From positions 62,001 to 126,000 of the forward strand of contig NZ_CAMPKE010000005.1 in NCBI RefSeq assembly GCF_946887195.1: DNA of 64,000 nt. The letters are read 5' to 3'. A model generated the notes under the pieces. It saw only the letters and a program-made list of their open reading frames with translations. It searched no databases and had not been told where the DNA came from. The DNA comes from an uncultured Halomonas sp. (GTDB lineage Bacteria; Pseudomonadota; Gammaproteobacteria; Pseudomonadales; Halomonadaceae). Below, in pieces: positions 41,305-52,646 of this stretch. Both the position numbers and the translations under genes were made by a program. Position 1 is the stretch's first letter, and each line of letters starts with the position of its first letter.

Positions 41305-42510
41305 GTGATCATCAAACCCAAGGTCCGCGGTTTCATCTGCACCACCACTCATCCCAACGGCTGCGCGATGAACGTGCTCGAGCAAATCGAAGCCACCCGT
41401 GCCGCGCTGGCGGATGCCGACACGAGCCAGGGGCCCAAAAAGGTATTGGTGATCGGCGCCTCCAGCGGTTACGGCCTGGCCGCACGCATCACCGCCGCCT
41501 TCGGTTACGGCGCCAGCACGCTTGGGGTGTTCTTCGAAAAACCCGGCAGCGAGAAGAAGCCGGGCACCGCGGGCTGGTACAACTCGGCGGCATTCGATCG
41601 TTATGCCAAGGAGGACGGCCTCTACAGCAAGGCGATCAATGGCGATGCCTTCGCCCACGCCACTCGCGAAAAAGCCATCGAACTGATCAAGCAGGATCTC
41701 GGCGAGATCGACCTGGTGATCTACTCGCTGGCCTCGCCGGTGCGCAAGCTGCCCGATAGCGGCGAGCTCAAGCGCTCGGCGCTCAAGCCGATCGGCGAGA
41801 CCTACCGCGCCACCGCCATCGACACCAACAAGGACACCATCATCGAAGCCGAGGTCGAACCGGCTACCGAGCAGGAGATCGCCGACACCACCCAGGTGAT
41901 GGGTGGCGAGGATTGGGAGCTGTGGATCGGCGCGCTCGACAAGGCCGGCGTGCTGGCACCGGGTGCCAAATCGGTGGCCTTCAGTTATATCGGCACCGAA
42001 ATCACTTGGCCGATCTACTGGCATGGCGCGCTGGGCAAGGCCAAGGAGGATCTCGACCGTGCCGCCAGTGAAATCGACAAGCGTTTGTCGGAGAAGGGCG
42101 GCGGTGCCAACGTCGCGGTGCTCAAGTCGGTGGTTACCCAGGCCAGCGCGGCAATCCCGGTGATGCCGCTATATATCGCCATGGTCTACAAGGTGATGAA
42201 GGAGCAGGGCCTGCACGAGGGCACCATCGATCAGCTGAACCGCCTGTACCGCGATCGCCTGTATGCCGACGAGGCGCCCGGGACCGATGACAGCGGTCGT
42301 CTGCGCCTCGATGATTGGGAGCTGCGCGACGACGTCCAGCAGGCCTGCAAGGATCTGTGGCCGAAGGTAACCACCGAGAACCTGTTCGATATCACCGACT
42401 ACGCCGGTTACAAGCACGAATTCCTCAAGCTGTTCGGCTTCGAGCGTGACGATGTCGACTACGATGCCGAGGTCGATCCGGTGGCCGATTTCGATGTCGT
42501 ACAAATGTAA
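41305..42510 (+). CDS. fabV: trans-2-enoyl-ACP reductase FabV (NADH)
   Basis: 401 residues from a GTG start at 41305, with GAGG upstream; the opening [19 protein letters not shown] is the family N-terminus. The cofactor motif [12 protein letters not shown] near residue 48 and the YX8K active site ([11 protein letters not shown] near 235-244) are present. FabV does the last step of fatty acid elongation and is resistant to triclosan; it is found in Vibrio, Pseudomonas and Halomonas types. An AraC gene follows ten bases later. Confidence 0.97.
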   Translation: MIIKPKVRGFICTTTHPNGCAMNVLEQIEATRAALADADTSQGPKKVLVIGASSGYGLAARITAAFGYGASTLGVFFEKPGSEKKPGTAGWYNSAAFDRYAKEDGLYSKAINGDAFAHATREKAIELIKQDLGEIDLVIYSLASPVRKLPDSGELKRSALKPIGETYRATAIDTNKDTIIEAEVEPATEQEIADTTQVMGGEDWELWIGALDKAGVLAPGAKSVAFSYIGTEITWPIYWHGALGKAKEDLDRAASEIDKRLSEKGGGANVAVLKSVVTQASAAIPVMPLYIAMVYKVMKEQGLHEGTIDQLNRLYRDRLYADEAPGTDDSGRLRLDDWELRDDVQQACKDLWPKVTTENLFDITDYAGYKHEFLKLFGFERDDVDYDAEVDPVADFDVVQM

Positions 42511-42520
42511 TCGTCAGTAG

Positions 42521-43486
42521 ATGCCACCCGACAGCAACCATCCCGCGGTTCCCCGACAGGTCGGCTTCGTGCTGCTGCCGGGATTCTCGCTACTGGCCCA
42601 GGCGTGCGCTCTGGAGCCGTTGCACATCGCCAATCTGCTCGCTGGCGAGCGCCTTTATACGCCGCTGACGTTCGGGCTGGATGGCCGCGCGGTGAAGAGC
42701 GCCGCCGAGCTATCGCTATCCCCGCATAGCGTGGCCGGTAGCGATGCCGGCGAATTGGATATGCTGTTCGTGTGCGCCGCCAGCCAGCCGGGTGGCGATC
42801 ACTCGACGTTGCTCGCCTGGCTGACGCGTCTGGCGGGGCGTGGCGTGGCGTTGGGCGGCATTGCCGGCGGCACCGAAGTGCTGGCGCGCGCCGGGGTGCT
42901 CAACGGCTATCGCGCCACGCTGCCCTGGCAACGCAGCGAGTCCTTCGCTCGTGCCCATGCGGCGGTTCGGGTCAGCAACCATCTGTTCGAGATCGACCGC
43001 GACCGGCTGACTTGCGGCGGTGGCACCGCGGCGATGGACATGATGATGACGCTGATCGCCCAGCATCATGGCCAGCGCCTGGCCGAGCGCGTCTCCGAGT
43101 ATTTCGTCTGCGAACGCATTCGCATGGGCGATGAACCCCAGCACGTACCGCTGCGCTCGCGCCTGGGACACGCGCCGCAAAGCCTGATCGACGCGGTGAC
43201 GCTGATGGAATCGAATATAGAGGAGCCGCTGACCACCCACGAACTCTCCGAGCATCTGGGCATTTCGCGGCGCCAGCTCGAAAGACTCTTCAAGAAATAC
43301 CTGCAGGCGGTGCCTAGTCGCTACTATCTGGATCTGCGTCTGCAGCAGGCCCGCAAGCTGCTGCGCGAGACCGACCACGCGGTGGGCGATATCGCCTTGC
43401 AGACCGGGTTTTCCTCCGGTGCGCACTTCTCCACCGCCTACCGCAACCATTTCGGCATGACCCCGCGCGAGGAGCGGCTGACATGA
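42521..43486 (+). CDS. GlxA-type AraC family regulator (DJ-1/PfpI-like sensor, no nucleophile Cys)
   Basis: 321 residues. A DJ-1/PfpI-like domain (about 12-200, VGFVLLPGFSLLAQACALEPL) is joined to an AraC HTH domain (about 220-320, HELSEHLGISRRQLERLFKKYL, DIALQTGFSSGAHFSTAYRNHFGMTPREER). At the nucleophile elbow the sequence is GGIAGGTEVLA, so the usual Cys of GICTG is Ala; the sensor can bind ligand but not react. This class includes ArgR of Pseudomonas (activator of the aru operon), GbdR, CdhR and SouR. The aru operon lies 4 kb downstream, so an arginine role is possible but unproven. It may be co-transcribed with fabV. Confidence 0.92.
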   Translation: MPPDSNHPAVPRQVGFVLLPGFSLLAQACALEPLHIANLLAGERLYTPLTFGLDGRAVKSAAELSLSPHSVAGSDAGELDMLFVCAASQPGGDHSTLLAWLTRLAGRGVALGGIAGGTEVLARAGVLNGYRATLPWQRSESFARAHAAVRVSNHLFEIDRDRLTCGGGTAAMDMMMTLIAQHHGQRLAERVSEYFVCERIRMGDEPQHVPLRSRLGHAPQSLIDAVTLMESNIEEPLTTHELSEHLGISRRQLERLFKKYLQAVPSRYYLDLRLQQARKLLRETDHAVGDIALQTGFSSGAHFSTAYRNHFGMTPREERLT

Positions 43487-43537
43487 GATCGCGCATGCGG
43501 TGCAGGCAACTCAAACCGGGCTATAGGTGACTTCTTG

Positions 43538-44434
43538 ATGGCCGTTGCAGGCAACGACACTCGCTTGAACAAATTCATCAGCGAGACCGGCATCGTCTCG
43601 CGGCGCGAAGCGGACCGCCTGATCGAAGAGGGTGCCGTCAAGGTCAATGGCCGCAAGGCCGAGATGGGCATGCGAGTGTCCGACGACGATCGGATCACCG
43701 TGCGCGGCAAGCCACTGCGGGCCAAGCCCAAGGCGGTGTATATCGCCTATAACAAGCCGGTCGGCATCACTTGCACGACCGACCCGGCGGTCGCCGGCAA
43801 TATCGTCGATGCGGTGAAATATCCGCAGCGCATCTTCCCGATCGGCCGCCTCGACAAACCCTCGCAGGGGCTGATTCTGCTGACTAACGATGGCGATATC
43901 GTCAACAAGATACTGCGCGCCGGCAATGCTCACGAGAAGGAGTATCGCGTCAGTGTCGATAAGCCCATCGATGCCGATTTCGTCCATCGCATGGCGGCGG
44001 GGATTCCCATCCTGGGGACCGTTACCCGGCCGTGCCGGGTCAACCAGACCGGCCCCAACAGCTTTACCATCGTGCTGACACAAGGCCTCAATCGCCAGAT
44101 TCGGCGTATGGCGGAGTACCTGGGTTATAACGTCACCCATTTGAAGCGCGTGCGCTTGATGAATATCGGCCTGGGCAAGTTGCAGGTCGGCCAATGGCGT
44201 GAGTTGAGCCCGGCGGAGATGGGCGTGCTGGACAAGATGCTGGCTCATTCCAGCAAGACCGAGGAAGCCTCGGCCCCTCGACGCAAAACCACGCAGCGCT
44301 CGAACAAGCCCTCTGATAAGCCCCGCGATGCCAACCGGGGGGCGGGCAAGCCCAGCCACAAGAAAACCGCCAAGCCCGGTGCCTCGCGGGGCAAGCCGCG
44401 CCCCGGCAAGCGAGCGAAGTCCAGGCGCTCCTGA
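43538..44434 (+). CDS. rluF: 23S rRNA pseudouridine(2604) synthase RluF
   Basis: 298 residues from the ATG at 43538. An S4 domain (RLNKFISETGIVSRREADRLIEEGAVKVNG) precedes the RsuA/RluB/E/F-type catalytic domain with the Asp in FPIGRLDKPSQGLILLTNDGD. NRQIRRMAEYLGYNVTHLKRVR is also typical. A Lys/Arg/Ser-rich disordered tail of about 60 residues follows, longer than in E. coli. It modifies U2604 near the ribosomal peptidyl transferase centre. Confidence 0.93.
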   Translation: MAVAGNDTRLNKFISETGIVSRREADRLIEEGAVKVNGRKAEMGMRVSDDDRITVRGKPLRAKPKAVYIAYNKPVGITCTTDPAVAGNIVDAVKYPQRIFPIGRLDKPSQGLILLTNDGDIVNKILRAGNAHEKEYRVSVDKPIDADFVHRMAAGIPILGTVTRPCRVNQTGPNSFTIVLTQGLNRQIRRMAEYLGYNVTHLKRVRLMNIGLGKLQVGQWRELSPAEMGVLDKMLAHSSKTEEASAPRRKTTQRSNKPSDKPRDANRGAGKPSHKKTAKPGASRGKPRPGKRAKSRRS

Positions 44435-44549
44435 TCGACGACGTGTTGGCCGAAATTGTCCGCATTGGAGCCGGATCGTGCCTCGTCGTGCAATGATGGC
44501 GTCGCTACTCTATCGACTCGTACCGCTCGTTCATTGGGAGACCGTTTCG

Positions 44550-45107
44550 ATGCGTACCGCACTGCTGTTGATCGATATACAGGCATCCTTTCCCGCCCGC
44601 GATTACTGGGATGAGGCGCTGGCCGCGGCGTGGCGTGAGCGTCAGCGCGCGCTGATCGATGCCGCCGTTGCCGCAGATATACCGTTAATTCGTATTCTTC
44701 ACGAGGAGCCGGGGAGTGCTGGCCCATTCGATCCCGCTCATGGCCTGATTCGTCCGCTTGAGGATTTCGAAGATGCTAGCCAAGCGACCTTTCGCAAGCG
44801 GGTGCATAACGCTTTCACCGATACGACGCTGGAAAGTTGGCTACGCGAACGTGGCATCGATCGCTTGGCGATCAGCGGCATTCGTACCGAGCAGTGCTGC
44901 GAGACCACCACGCGAGTCGCCGCCGATTTGGGATTTACGGTCGATTTCGTCAGCGAGGCCACGCTGACCTTTCCCATGACCCGGCATGGCCGCACCTGGT
45001 CCGCCGACGAGATTCGAGCAAGAACCGAGCTGGTGCTGGAAGGGCGCTTCGCACGCATCGTCGAGGTGGCGACGTTGGTCGGGGAATGGCGTCGCAATGC
45101 GGCATGA
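44550..45107 (+). CDS. isochorismatase-like cysteine hydrolase
   Basis: 185 residues from the ATG at 44550 with GGGAG upstream. The catalytic triad of the family is visible: Asp in LLLIDIQASF near residue 8, Lys in ATFRKRVHNAF, and the Cys in GIRTEQCCETTTRVAADLGF near residue 115. Members hydrolyse amides or esters such as nicotinamide, ureidoacrylate or N-carbamoylsarcosine; the substrate here is unknown. The stop is 11 bases inside the next gene, so the AraC regulator downstream is likely its own regulator. Confidence 0.9.
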   Translation: MRTALLLIDIQASFPARDYWDEALAAAWRERQRALIDAAVAADIPLIRILHEEPGSAGPFDPAHGLIRPLEDFEDASQATFRKRVHNAFTDTTLESWLRERGIDRLAISGIRTEQCCETTTRVAADLGFTVDFVSEATLTFPMTRHGRTWSADEIRARTELVLEGRFARIVEVATLVGEWRRNAA

Positions 45108-46083
45108 GCCGTGTGAGCCGACGCTGCAAGTCGGCGTATTGATGCTACCCGGCCAGGTGCCGCTGGATCTGATCGGGCCGTTGCAGGTGCTGCTCAGTGC
45201 CGAGCGCATCGCCGGTGGTCTAGCGATTCGCTATTTCGGCCCCCGCCCATCGCTCGATTGGCTGGGCGCACTGGCGCTGTCGGGCATCGAGCCATTGTCG
45301 CAAGTGCCAGACGAACTCGACCTGCTGCTCGTGCCGGGCCAATACCGCAACGCTATCGAACCGGCGCTGCAACAAACGTGCGCCAATTGGCTGCGCGAAT
45401 ATTCCGCTGGTGCAAAAACGGTCATGAGCGTCTGCTCGGGAACGCTATTGCTGGCTCAGGCCGGCTTGCTGGATGGCCTGCGCTGCACGACACACCATGC
45501 GTTACTCGAGCAACTGAGCCAGATAGCGCCAGCGGCGCGGGTGCAGGGCGATTGTATTTTCATCGAGGATGGCCGCTACCTGACCAGCGCCGGGATCTCC
45601 ACTGGCATCGATACCATGCTGCACTGGTTGATGAAACATAGTGGTCATGCATTATCGTTGGCGGTTGCGCGCGAAATGGTGCTGTACCTGCGACGTAGCG
45701 GTCATGAGCCGCAGCTGGGAAGCTGGCTGGAGGGGCGCAATCATGTCGACGCACGCATTCACCATTTGCAGGATACGCTGAGCGCGAGCCTGAAACGGCC
45801 CTGGACGCTGCCGGCGATGGCCGCCGAAGCGACCATGAGCGAGCGCCATCTGCGCCGTCGATTCAGGGCATTGACCGGACTCTCGCTGAACGACTACCTG
45901 ACTCGGCTGCGGTTGCAGCTGGCGCGGCAATTGATGCAGGAAACCGTCTGGAGCCTGGCACGCATCGCCGAGGAGGTGGGGCTGGGCGAGGACCGCCAGC
46001 TGCGCCGCGCCTGGCAACGCTTCGAGAGCGGCTCGCCACACACGTGGCGCCAGGCCCATCGCCAGGCGGACGCGTCACGCTGA
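45097..46083 (+). CDS. GlxA-type AraC family regulator (with nucleophile Cys)
   Basis: 328 residues from the ATG at 45097, which overlaps the hydrolase by 11 bases. DJ-1/PfpI-like domain (about 8-200, VGVLMLPGQVPLDLIGPLQVLL), here with the elbow SVCSGTLLLAQAGLLDG keeping Cys, then an AraC HTH (SLKRPWTLPAMAAEATMSERHLRRRFRALTGLSLNDYLTRLRL). It is a different paralogue from the one at 42.5 kb. Translational coupling suggests it controls the hydrolase gene, perhaps in response to its substrate. Its 3' end overlaps the convergent methyltransferase gene by nine bases. Confidence 0.92.
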   Translation: MRHEPCEPTLQVGVLMLPGQVPLDLIGPLQVLLSAERIAGGLAIRYFGPRPSLDWLGALALSGIEPLSQVPDELDLLLVPGQYRNAIEPALQQTCANWLREYSAGAKTVMSVCSGTLLLAQAGLLDGLRCTTHHALLEQLSQIAPAARVQGDCIFIEDGRYLTSAGISTGIDTMLHWLMKHSGHALSLAVAREMVLYLRRSGHEPQLGSWLEGRNHVDARIHHLQDTLSASLKRPWTLPAMAAEATMSERHLRRRFRALTGLSLNDYLTRLRLQLARQLMQETVWSLARIAEEVGLGEDRQLRRAWQRFESGSPHTWRQAHRQADASR

Positions 46084-46722
46084 CGGGCCGCGATGGCTCG
46101 GTTCTTCCGCCTTTCTCGCCAGCAAGGCCCTGAATAGCGAACCCATCATCACCGGCTCGTCGCGCTCGACGATGAACCCGGCATCACGCAGCAGCGGCCC
46201 AGCCTGGCGAGTGATATCCGTGGCGATGGCGGAAGTGACGAGATTCAATGCGCGACGCCGCCAGCTCGCGCGATGCGAATCGGCCTGGAACTTGTCCATC
46301 ACACAGAGTTGGCCATCGTCGGCTAGCACCCGGTGAGCCTCGGCAAGCCCGCGCTCGGGGTTGGGCATCACCGCCAGGATCAGGTGCATGATCACCACGT
46401 CGAAGTGGCCATCGGGATAGTCGAGCCGCTCGGCGTCCATCACTCGAGCGCTGAAGTCGAAGCCGAGACTCTCCGCGCGGGCGCGAAAACGCGCGACCAT
46501 GGCCGGCGAAAGATCGCTGCCGTGCAGTTCGATACCGCGCGGTAGATAGCGCAGGTCGAGCCCGGTACCGGCGCCGACGATCAGCACCCGCTGGCCCGGC
46601 TTCCAATCCACCGCATCGAGCGAACGCCGCCGTGCGCGACGAAAGGCCCGGTCGGCGACCAGGTCATAAACCGGCGCGTAGAGGGTATAGCGTAAGCGGT
46701 TCCAGGCTGTAGTATTGAGCAT
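46075..46722 (-). CDS. class I SAM-dependent methyltransferase
   Basis: 215 residues. Motif I VLIVGAGTGLDLRYLP near residues 46-61, acidic loop ELHGSDLSPAMV, motif II-III DVVIMHLILAVMPNPERGLAEAHRVLADDGQLCVMDKF. The opening YTLYAPVYDLV is like UbiE/PmtA-type enzymes, including phosphatidylethanolamine N-methyltransferases, but the substrate is not clear. The two genes here converge and overlap at the ends. Confidence 0.88.
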   Translation of the reverse strand: MLNTTAWNRLRYTLYAPVYDLVADRAFRRARRRSLDAVDWKPGQRVLIVGAGTGLDLRYLPRGIELHGSDLSPAMVARFRARAESLGFDFSARVMDAERLDYPDGHFDVVIMHLILAVMPNPERGLAEAHRVLADDGQLCVMDKFQADSHRASWRRRALNLVTSAIATDITRQAGPLLRDAGFIVERDEPVMMGSLFRALLARKAEEPSHRGPSA

Positions 46723-46805
46723 GGCGTCGTTTCTCGTGGGCGGCTTTATCCAGCCAGTCTAACCACATTCCATGCGTGAGAGATGCCACCCCCTTAACGC
46801 TGCGC

Positions 46806-47600
46806 TTATGCCATGCTATCGACGATGCCCCCTTCCACGCGCAGCGCGGCGCCGGTCGTGGCGCTGGCCTGCGGCGAGGCGATATAGACGCACATATGAG
46901 CGACTTCGTCGGGCGTGGCCAGGCGCTGGATGATCGAGGAGGGGCGGTTTTCCTGAATGAAGCGCGACTCCATCTCTTCTGGCGAGACGCCTTCCTTCTC
47001 GGCGGCTTGCTTGATCATGTCGAGCACGCCCTCGGAGCGGGTCGGCCCCGGTAGAATGGCGTTGACGGTAACTTGAGTGCCGGCCAGCGCCTTGGCCAGA
47101 CCGCGCGAGATCGACTGCACCGCGCTCTTGGTCATGCCGTAGTGGATCATCTCGGTGGGAATGTTGAGTCCCGACTCGCTGGAGATGAACTGCACGCGGC
47201 CCCAGTCGCGCTGCTTCATGCCTTGGGCGTAGTGACGCGACAGGCGCACCGCGCTCATCACGTTGACCTGGAAGAACTGCTCCCAGGTTTCATCCGCTAT
47301 ATCGAAGAAATCCTGCGGGCCGAAGATGCCCAGGTTATTGATCAGGATATCGGCCTCGGGGCGGGCATCGATCAGCACCTGGCAGCCCTCGGCGGTGCCT
47401 AGGTCGGCGGCTACGCCACTCAGCGCGGTATCGGGATTGTCCTGCTTGATGGCATCGATCGCCTGGTCGACGCGCGCCTGGGTACGGCCGGTGATCGTCA
47501 CCTCGGCGCCGGCATTCGCCAGCCCCTGAGCGATGGCGAAGCCGATACCGGCGGTAGAGCCGGTGACGATGGCATGCTTGCCGGAAAGATCGATACGCAT
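46806..47600 (-). CDS. SDR-family NAD(P)-dependent oxidoreductase
   Basis: 264 residues of the classical SDR type. Cofactor motif TGSTAGIGFA near residues 13-22, NNLG at about 87, catalytic Ser in ISSESG and YGMTK (YxxxK) near 155-159. FabG-like. The substrate is unknown; the gene is alone, with a divergent promoter region shared with the AST operon (47601-47824). Confidence 0.9.
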   Translation of the reverse strand: MRIDLSGKHAIVTGSTAGIGFAIAQGLANAGAEVTITGRTQARVDQAIDAIKQDNPDTALSGVAADLGTAEGCQVLIDARPEADILINNLGIFGPQDFFDIADETWEQFFQVNVMSAVRLSRHYAQGMKQRDWGRVQFISSESGLNIPTEMIHYGMTKSAVQSISRGLAKALAGTQVTVNAILPGPTRSEGVLDMIKQAAEKEGVSPEEMESRFIQENRPSSIIQRLATPDEVAHMCVYIASPQASATTGAALRVEGGIVDSMA

Positions 47601-47728
47601 GGCACACTCCTTGTCTTGCGATTGGCGAGCGATCTCGCCGAAGGGATTTCATAGTCTGCTAAAAAGATGGGTCGGATCGTCGATAGTTCAACCGCTTTTT
47701 CCGTAAAGCCCGCAACCGCTTTTCATAA

Positions 47729-49039
<1,311 letters not shown>

Positions 49040-49077
49040 CGTCGATGCCTGACCGGGACTCAACAAGAGGGAACACC

Positions 49078-50151
49078 ATGCTGGTCGTTCGTCCTGCCAA
49101 ACCGGCGGATCTACCCGGGCTGGAGCGCCTGGCGGGGTCCGCCACGCCACGGCTGACCAACCTGCCCGTGCACCGCGACCGCCTGGAAGAGCGCATCACC
49201 CGCTCGCAGCGGGCATTGGCGCGTGAAATCGACTTTCCCGGCGACGAGAGTTACGTCTTCGTGCTCGAGGATCTGGAGCGCGGCGAGGTGGTGGGTACCG
49301 CCACCATCCGTGCCCAGGCCGGTGCCCAGGAAGCGTATTACACCTATCGCCAGGAGACGCTGATCCACGCCTCGCAGCAGCTCAACGTGCGCCGCGAGGT
49401 ACAGACGCTGTCGCTCTCGCATGAGGTGTCGGAAGCCAGCCTGCTGTGCGCGCTGTCGCTCGATTCACGCTACAAGGGTACCAGCGCCGAGAGCCTGCTG
49501 CGCCGCGCACGCTTGATGTTCATCGCCCAGTATCCCGAGCGCTTCGCCGAGATCCTCGCCGTGGCCTTTCCCGGCTATCTCGATGCCGATGGCGAATCGC
49601 CGTTCTGGAACAGCGTCGGCCGCCACTTCTTCGTGCGCGGCTATCAGGAGATCAACCACCTCGCCGGGGTGCGCTCGAAGAGCTTCATCGCCGAGGTGAT
49701 GCCGCAGTTTCCGCTGTATCTGTCGCTGCTTACGCCGGCGGCGCGCGCCGCCATCGGCCGCGAGCACCCGGATCATGAGATTGCGCTGGGCGAGATGCTC
49801 GCCGAGGGCTTCGTGCGTTCGCGCCACGTCGATATCTTCGATGCCGGCCCGGTGATCAAGGCCGAGCGCGAGCGCCTGGAAACCTTCCGTCGCAGCACTT
49901 GGCATCCGGTGCGTATCCGCCCGGCAGCGGCGCTGCCCGATGCCGAGCCGGCGATGATCGCCAATCAGAAGCTCGATGGCTTTCGCTGCGTGGTGGCGCG
50001 TTATGCGCTGTCGCCCACCGGCCAGTTGATGCTCTCGCCGGAGCATGCCGCACTGCTTGGCGTGGAAGAGGGCCGCGCGGTGCTGGCCGCGCCGCTGGCG
50101 CTGTCCGGAGAAGATGGCTTCGATGAGAGCTACGACGAGGGAGAACTGTAA
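49078..50151 (+). CDS. aruF: arginine N-succinyltransferase, alpha subunit (AruF)
   Basis: 357 residues with AGAGGG before the ATG. AstA-family acyltransferase: MLVVRPAKPADLPGLERLA, SLSHEVSEASLLCALSLDSRYKGT, and FVRSRHVDIFDAGPVIKAERE. It is paralogous to the next gene; in Pseudomonas the enzyme is a heteromer of AruF and AruG. It transfers succinyl from succinyl-CoA to arginine. Its stop and the aruG start share one base (TAATG). Confidence 0.95.
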   Translation: MLVVRPAKPADLPGLERLAGSATPRLTNLPVHRDRLEERITRSQRALAREIDFPGDESYVFVLEDLERGEVVGTATIRAQAGAQEAYYTYRQETLIHASQQLNVRREVQTLSLSHEVSEASLLCALSLDSRYKGTSAESLLRRARLMFIAQYPERFAEILAVAFPGYLDADGESPFWNSVGRHFFVRGYQEINHLAGVRSKSFIAEVMPQFPLYLSLLTPAARAAIGREHPDHEIALGEMLAEGFVRSRHVDIFDAGPVIKAERERLETFRRSTWHPVRIRPAAALPDAEPAMIANQKLDGFRCVVARYALSPTGQLMLSPEHAALLGVEEGRAVLAAPLALSGEDGFDESYDEGEL

Positions 50152-51167
50152 TGCGCATTCGACCGATCGCGCGCGGCGACCTGAATGGGCTGCAGCAACT
50201 GGCTCGCGAGACCGGCGTCGGCTTCACCTCGTTGCCCGACAATCGTGAATTCCTGGCCAGCAAGATCGAATCCGCGGCGCGCGCCTTCGAAGAGCGCACC
50301 GCGGTCGACGACCGCCTGTACTTCTTCGTCCTCGAAGACGAGGCCAGCGGTGAACTGGCCGGCTGCTGCGCCATCGAGGGCCAGGTGGGTCGCGAGGTGC
50401 CGTTCTATCATTACCGGCTCGGTACGCTGGCGCACTCCTCGGTGCAGCTCGATTTGCACCGCACCATCGATACGCTGTTCCTGAGCTCGGATCACACCGG
50501 CGATGCCGAGGTGGCTTCGCTGTATCTGCGTCCCGAGTATCGTAAAAACCGCAACGGCGCGCTGTTGTCCAAGGCGCGCTGGCTATTCATGGCCCAGTTC
50601 CGCGACCGCTTCCCCAACAAGGTGCTGGCGGAAATGCGTGGCGTGTTCGACGAGAACGGCGTCAGCCCATTCTGGAAATGTCTGGGCAGCCATTTCTTCC
50701 CCATGGATTTCAACGAGGCCGACCGCCTCACCGGCATGGGCCAGAAGAGCTTCATCGGCGAGCTGATGCCCAAGTTCCCGATCTATACCACCTTTCTCAC
50801 CGAGGAGGCGCGCGCCTGCATCGGCCAGGTCCATGAGCACACCCGCCCGGCGCTGGAGATGCTCAAGAAAGAGGGCCTGCGCTGGGAAGGCTACGTCGAT
50901 ATCTTCGACGGCGGCCCGACGGTGGAAGCTTACATCGACGATGTGCGTGCGGTGCGTCTTTCGCGTCTATGCCAAGTCGAGATCGCGTCCCACCTCGAGA
51001 CCGGCGAACGCCCGAATTGGCTGGTCTCGACCACCGAAATGGTCGGCTTCCGTGCCGCCTGGGTCGGTCGTGGTCCCGGCGAAGACGGCACTTTGGCATT
51101 GAGCGAGGAAGAGGCGCGGCGGCTGGACGTCAGCGCGGGCGATACGCTGCGCATCCTCGAGACTTAG
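50151..51167 (+). CDS. aruG: arginine N-succinyltransferase, beta subunit (AruG/AstA)
   Basis: 338 residues. It opens MRIRPIARGDLNGLQQLA and carries FLSSDHTGDAEVASLYLRPEYRKNRNGALLSKARW and EGYVDIFDGGPTVEAYIDDVRAVR, closer to single-chain AstA than AruF is. It completes the heteromeric arginine succinyltransferase. Nine bases separate it from astD. Confidence 0.95.
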   Translation: MRIRPIARGDLNGLQQLARETGVGFTSLPDNREFLASKIESAARAFEERTAVDDRLYFFVLEDEASGELAGCCAIEGQVGREVPFYHYRLGTLAHSSVQLDLHRTIDTLFLSSDHTGDAEVASLYLRPEYRKNRNGALLSKARWLFMAQFRDRFPNKVLAEMRGVFDENGVSPFWKCLGSHFFPMDFNEADRLTGMGQKSFIGELMPKFPIYTTFLTEEARACIGQVHEHTRPALEMLKKEGLRWEGYVDIFDGGPTVEAYIDDVRAVRLSRLCQVEIASHLETGERPNWLVSTTEMVGFRAAWVGRGPGEDGTLALSEEEARRLDVSAGDTLRILET

Positions 51168-51176
51168 GAGAAAAAT

Positions 51177-52646
51177 ATGCAAGCCAAGCAACAGCTACTG
51201 ATCGGCGGCGCCTGGGTCGACGGCGACGCGGAGCGTTTTGCCAAGCTCGATCCGGTGACCGGAGAGACTCTGTGGCAGGCCAGCGCCGCCAGCGCCGCGC
51301 AGGTCGAACAGGCCGTGGCCGCTGCCCGTGAAGCGTTCCCCGGCTGGGCACGTCTCGGTTTGACCGAGCGTCAGGCAATCATCGAGCGCTTTCGCGACCA
51401 GCTCGAGGCGAATCGCGAGGCGCTGGCCCGGAGCATCGCCCATGAGACCGGCAAGCCGCTATGGGAGGCGCGTACCGAAGTCGGCGCGATGATCGGCAAG
51501 GTCGCCATCTCGGTGACAGCCCTTGAAGACCGTACCGGCGAGCGCGGCCGCGATGTGGCCGGTGCGCGCGCCGTGCTGCGCCATCGCCCGCACGGCGTGC
51601 TGGCGGTGTTCGGCCCCTACAATTTTCCCGGCCATCTGCCCAATGGGCATATGGTTCCCGCGCTGCTGGCGGGCAACTGCGTGGTCTTCAAGCCCAGCGA
51701 GCAGACGCCGATGACCGCCGACCTGACCCTGCAATGCTGGAAAGCCGCCGGTTTGCCCGATGGGGTGATCAACCTGGTGCAGGGCGCCGCGCCGGTGGGC
51801 CAGGCGCTGGCCGGTGCCAGCGATATCGACGGCCTGCTGTTCACCGGCAGCGCCAAGATTGGCAAGTTGCTGCACGAGCAATTCGCCGGCCAGGTCAGCA
51901 AGATCCTGGCGCTGGAGCTGGGTGGCAACAATCCGCTGGTGGTCAAGGACGTGCCCGACCAGGACGCCGCCGTACTGACTATTCTGCAATCGGCGTATCT
52001 CTCCGGCGGCCAGCGCTGCACCTGCTCGCGCCGCCTGATGGTACCCGAGGGTGAAGTCGGCGACCGCCTGATCGACGCGCTGACCGATGCCATCGCCAAA
52101 CTGCACGTTGCCGCGCCGTTCAGCGAGCCGGCGCCGTTCTATGGCGGTCTGGTCAGCGTCGAGGCCGCCGACGGCCTGCTCGAGGCCCAGGACGAACTCG
52201 AAGCGATGGGCGGTATCGTGCTCTCGCGCATGCAGCGCGTGGTCGATGGCACCAGCCTGCTCACCCCGGCGCTGATCGACGTCACCGGCCTCGAAGTGCC
52301 CGACGAAGAGCACTTCGGGCCGCTGCTCAAGATTCACCGTTACCGCGACTGGGACGAGGCAATCGCCCTAGCCAACGATACCCGCTACGGGCTTTCCGCC
52401 GGGCTGATCGGCGGCGAGCGCGCCGACTGGGACGATTTCCTGCTGCGCATTCGCGCCGGTATCGTCAACTGGAATCGCCAGACCACCGGCGCATCAAGCG
52501 ATGCCCCGTTCGGCGGCATCGGCGACAGCGGCAATCATCGCCCCAGCGCTTATTACGCGGCGGATTACTGCGCCTATCCGATCGCCTCGGTGGAGGCCGA
52601 TTCGCTGGCCATGCCCGACAAGCTGCCGCCGGGAGTGACTTTATGA
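51177..52646 (+). CDS. astD: succinylglutamate semialdehyde dehydrogenase
   Basis: 489 residues of the aldehyde dehydrogenase superfamily. NAD motif [14 protein letters not shown], catalytic Glu in [13 protein letters not shown] and Cys in [11 protein letters not shown]. It oxidises succinylglutamate semialdehyde to succinylglutamate. The stop overlaps astB by four bases. Confidence 0.97.
   Translation: MQAKQQLLIGGAWVDGDAERFAKLDPVTGETLWQASAASAAQVEQAVAAAREAFPGWARLGLTERQAIIERFRDQLEANREALARSIAHETGKPLWEARTEVGAMIGKVAISVTALEDRTGERGRDVAGARAVLRHRPHGVLAVFGPYNFPGHLPNGHMVPALLAGNCVVFKPSEQTPMTADLTLQCWKAAGLPDGVINLVQGAAPVGQALAGASDIDGLLFTGSAKIGKLLHEQFAGQVSKILALELGGNNPLVVKDVPDQDAAVLTILQSAYLSGGQRCTCSRRLMVPEGEVGDRLIDALTDAIAKLHVAAPFSEPAPFYGGLVSVEAADGLLEAQDELEAMGGIVLSRMQRVVDGTSLLTPALIDVTGLEVPDEEHFGPLLKIHRYRDWDEAIALANDTRYGLSAGLIGGERADWDDFLLRIRAGIVNWNRQTTGASSDAPFGGIGDSGNHRPSAYYAADYCAYPIASVEADSLAMPDKLPPGVTL

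Noticed and set aside
40645..42024. Open frame of 459 codons on the minus strand opposite fabV
   Set aside because: It lies antisense to a clear FabV and the DUF7079/GPx genes, has no recognisable motif, and such long frames are expected opposite GC-rich coding sequence.
51459..52337. Open frame of 292 codons on the minus strand opposite astD
   Set aside because: Antisense shadow of a complete aldehyde dehydrogenase.
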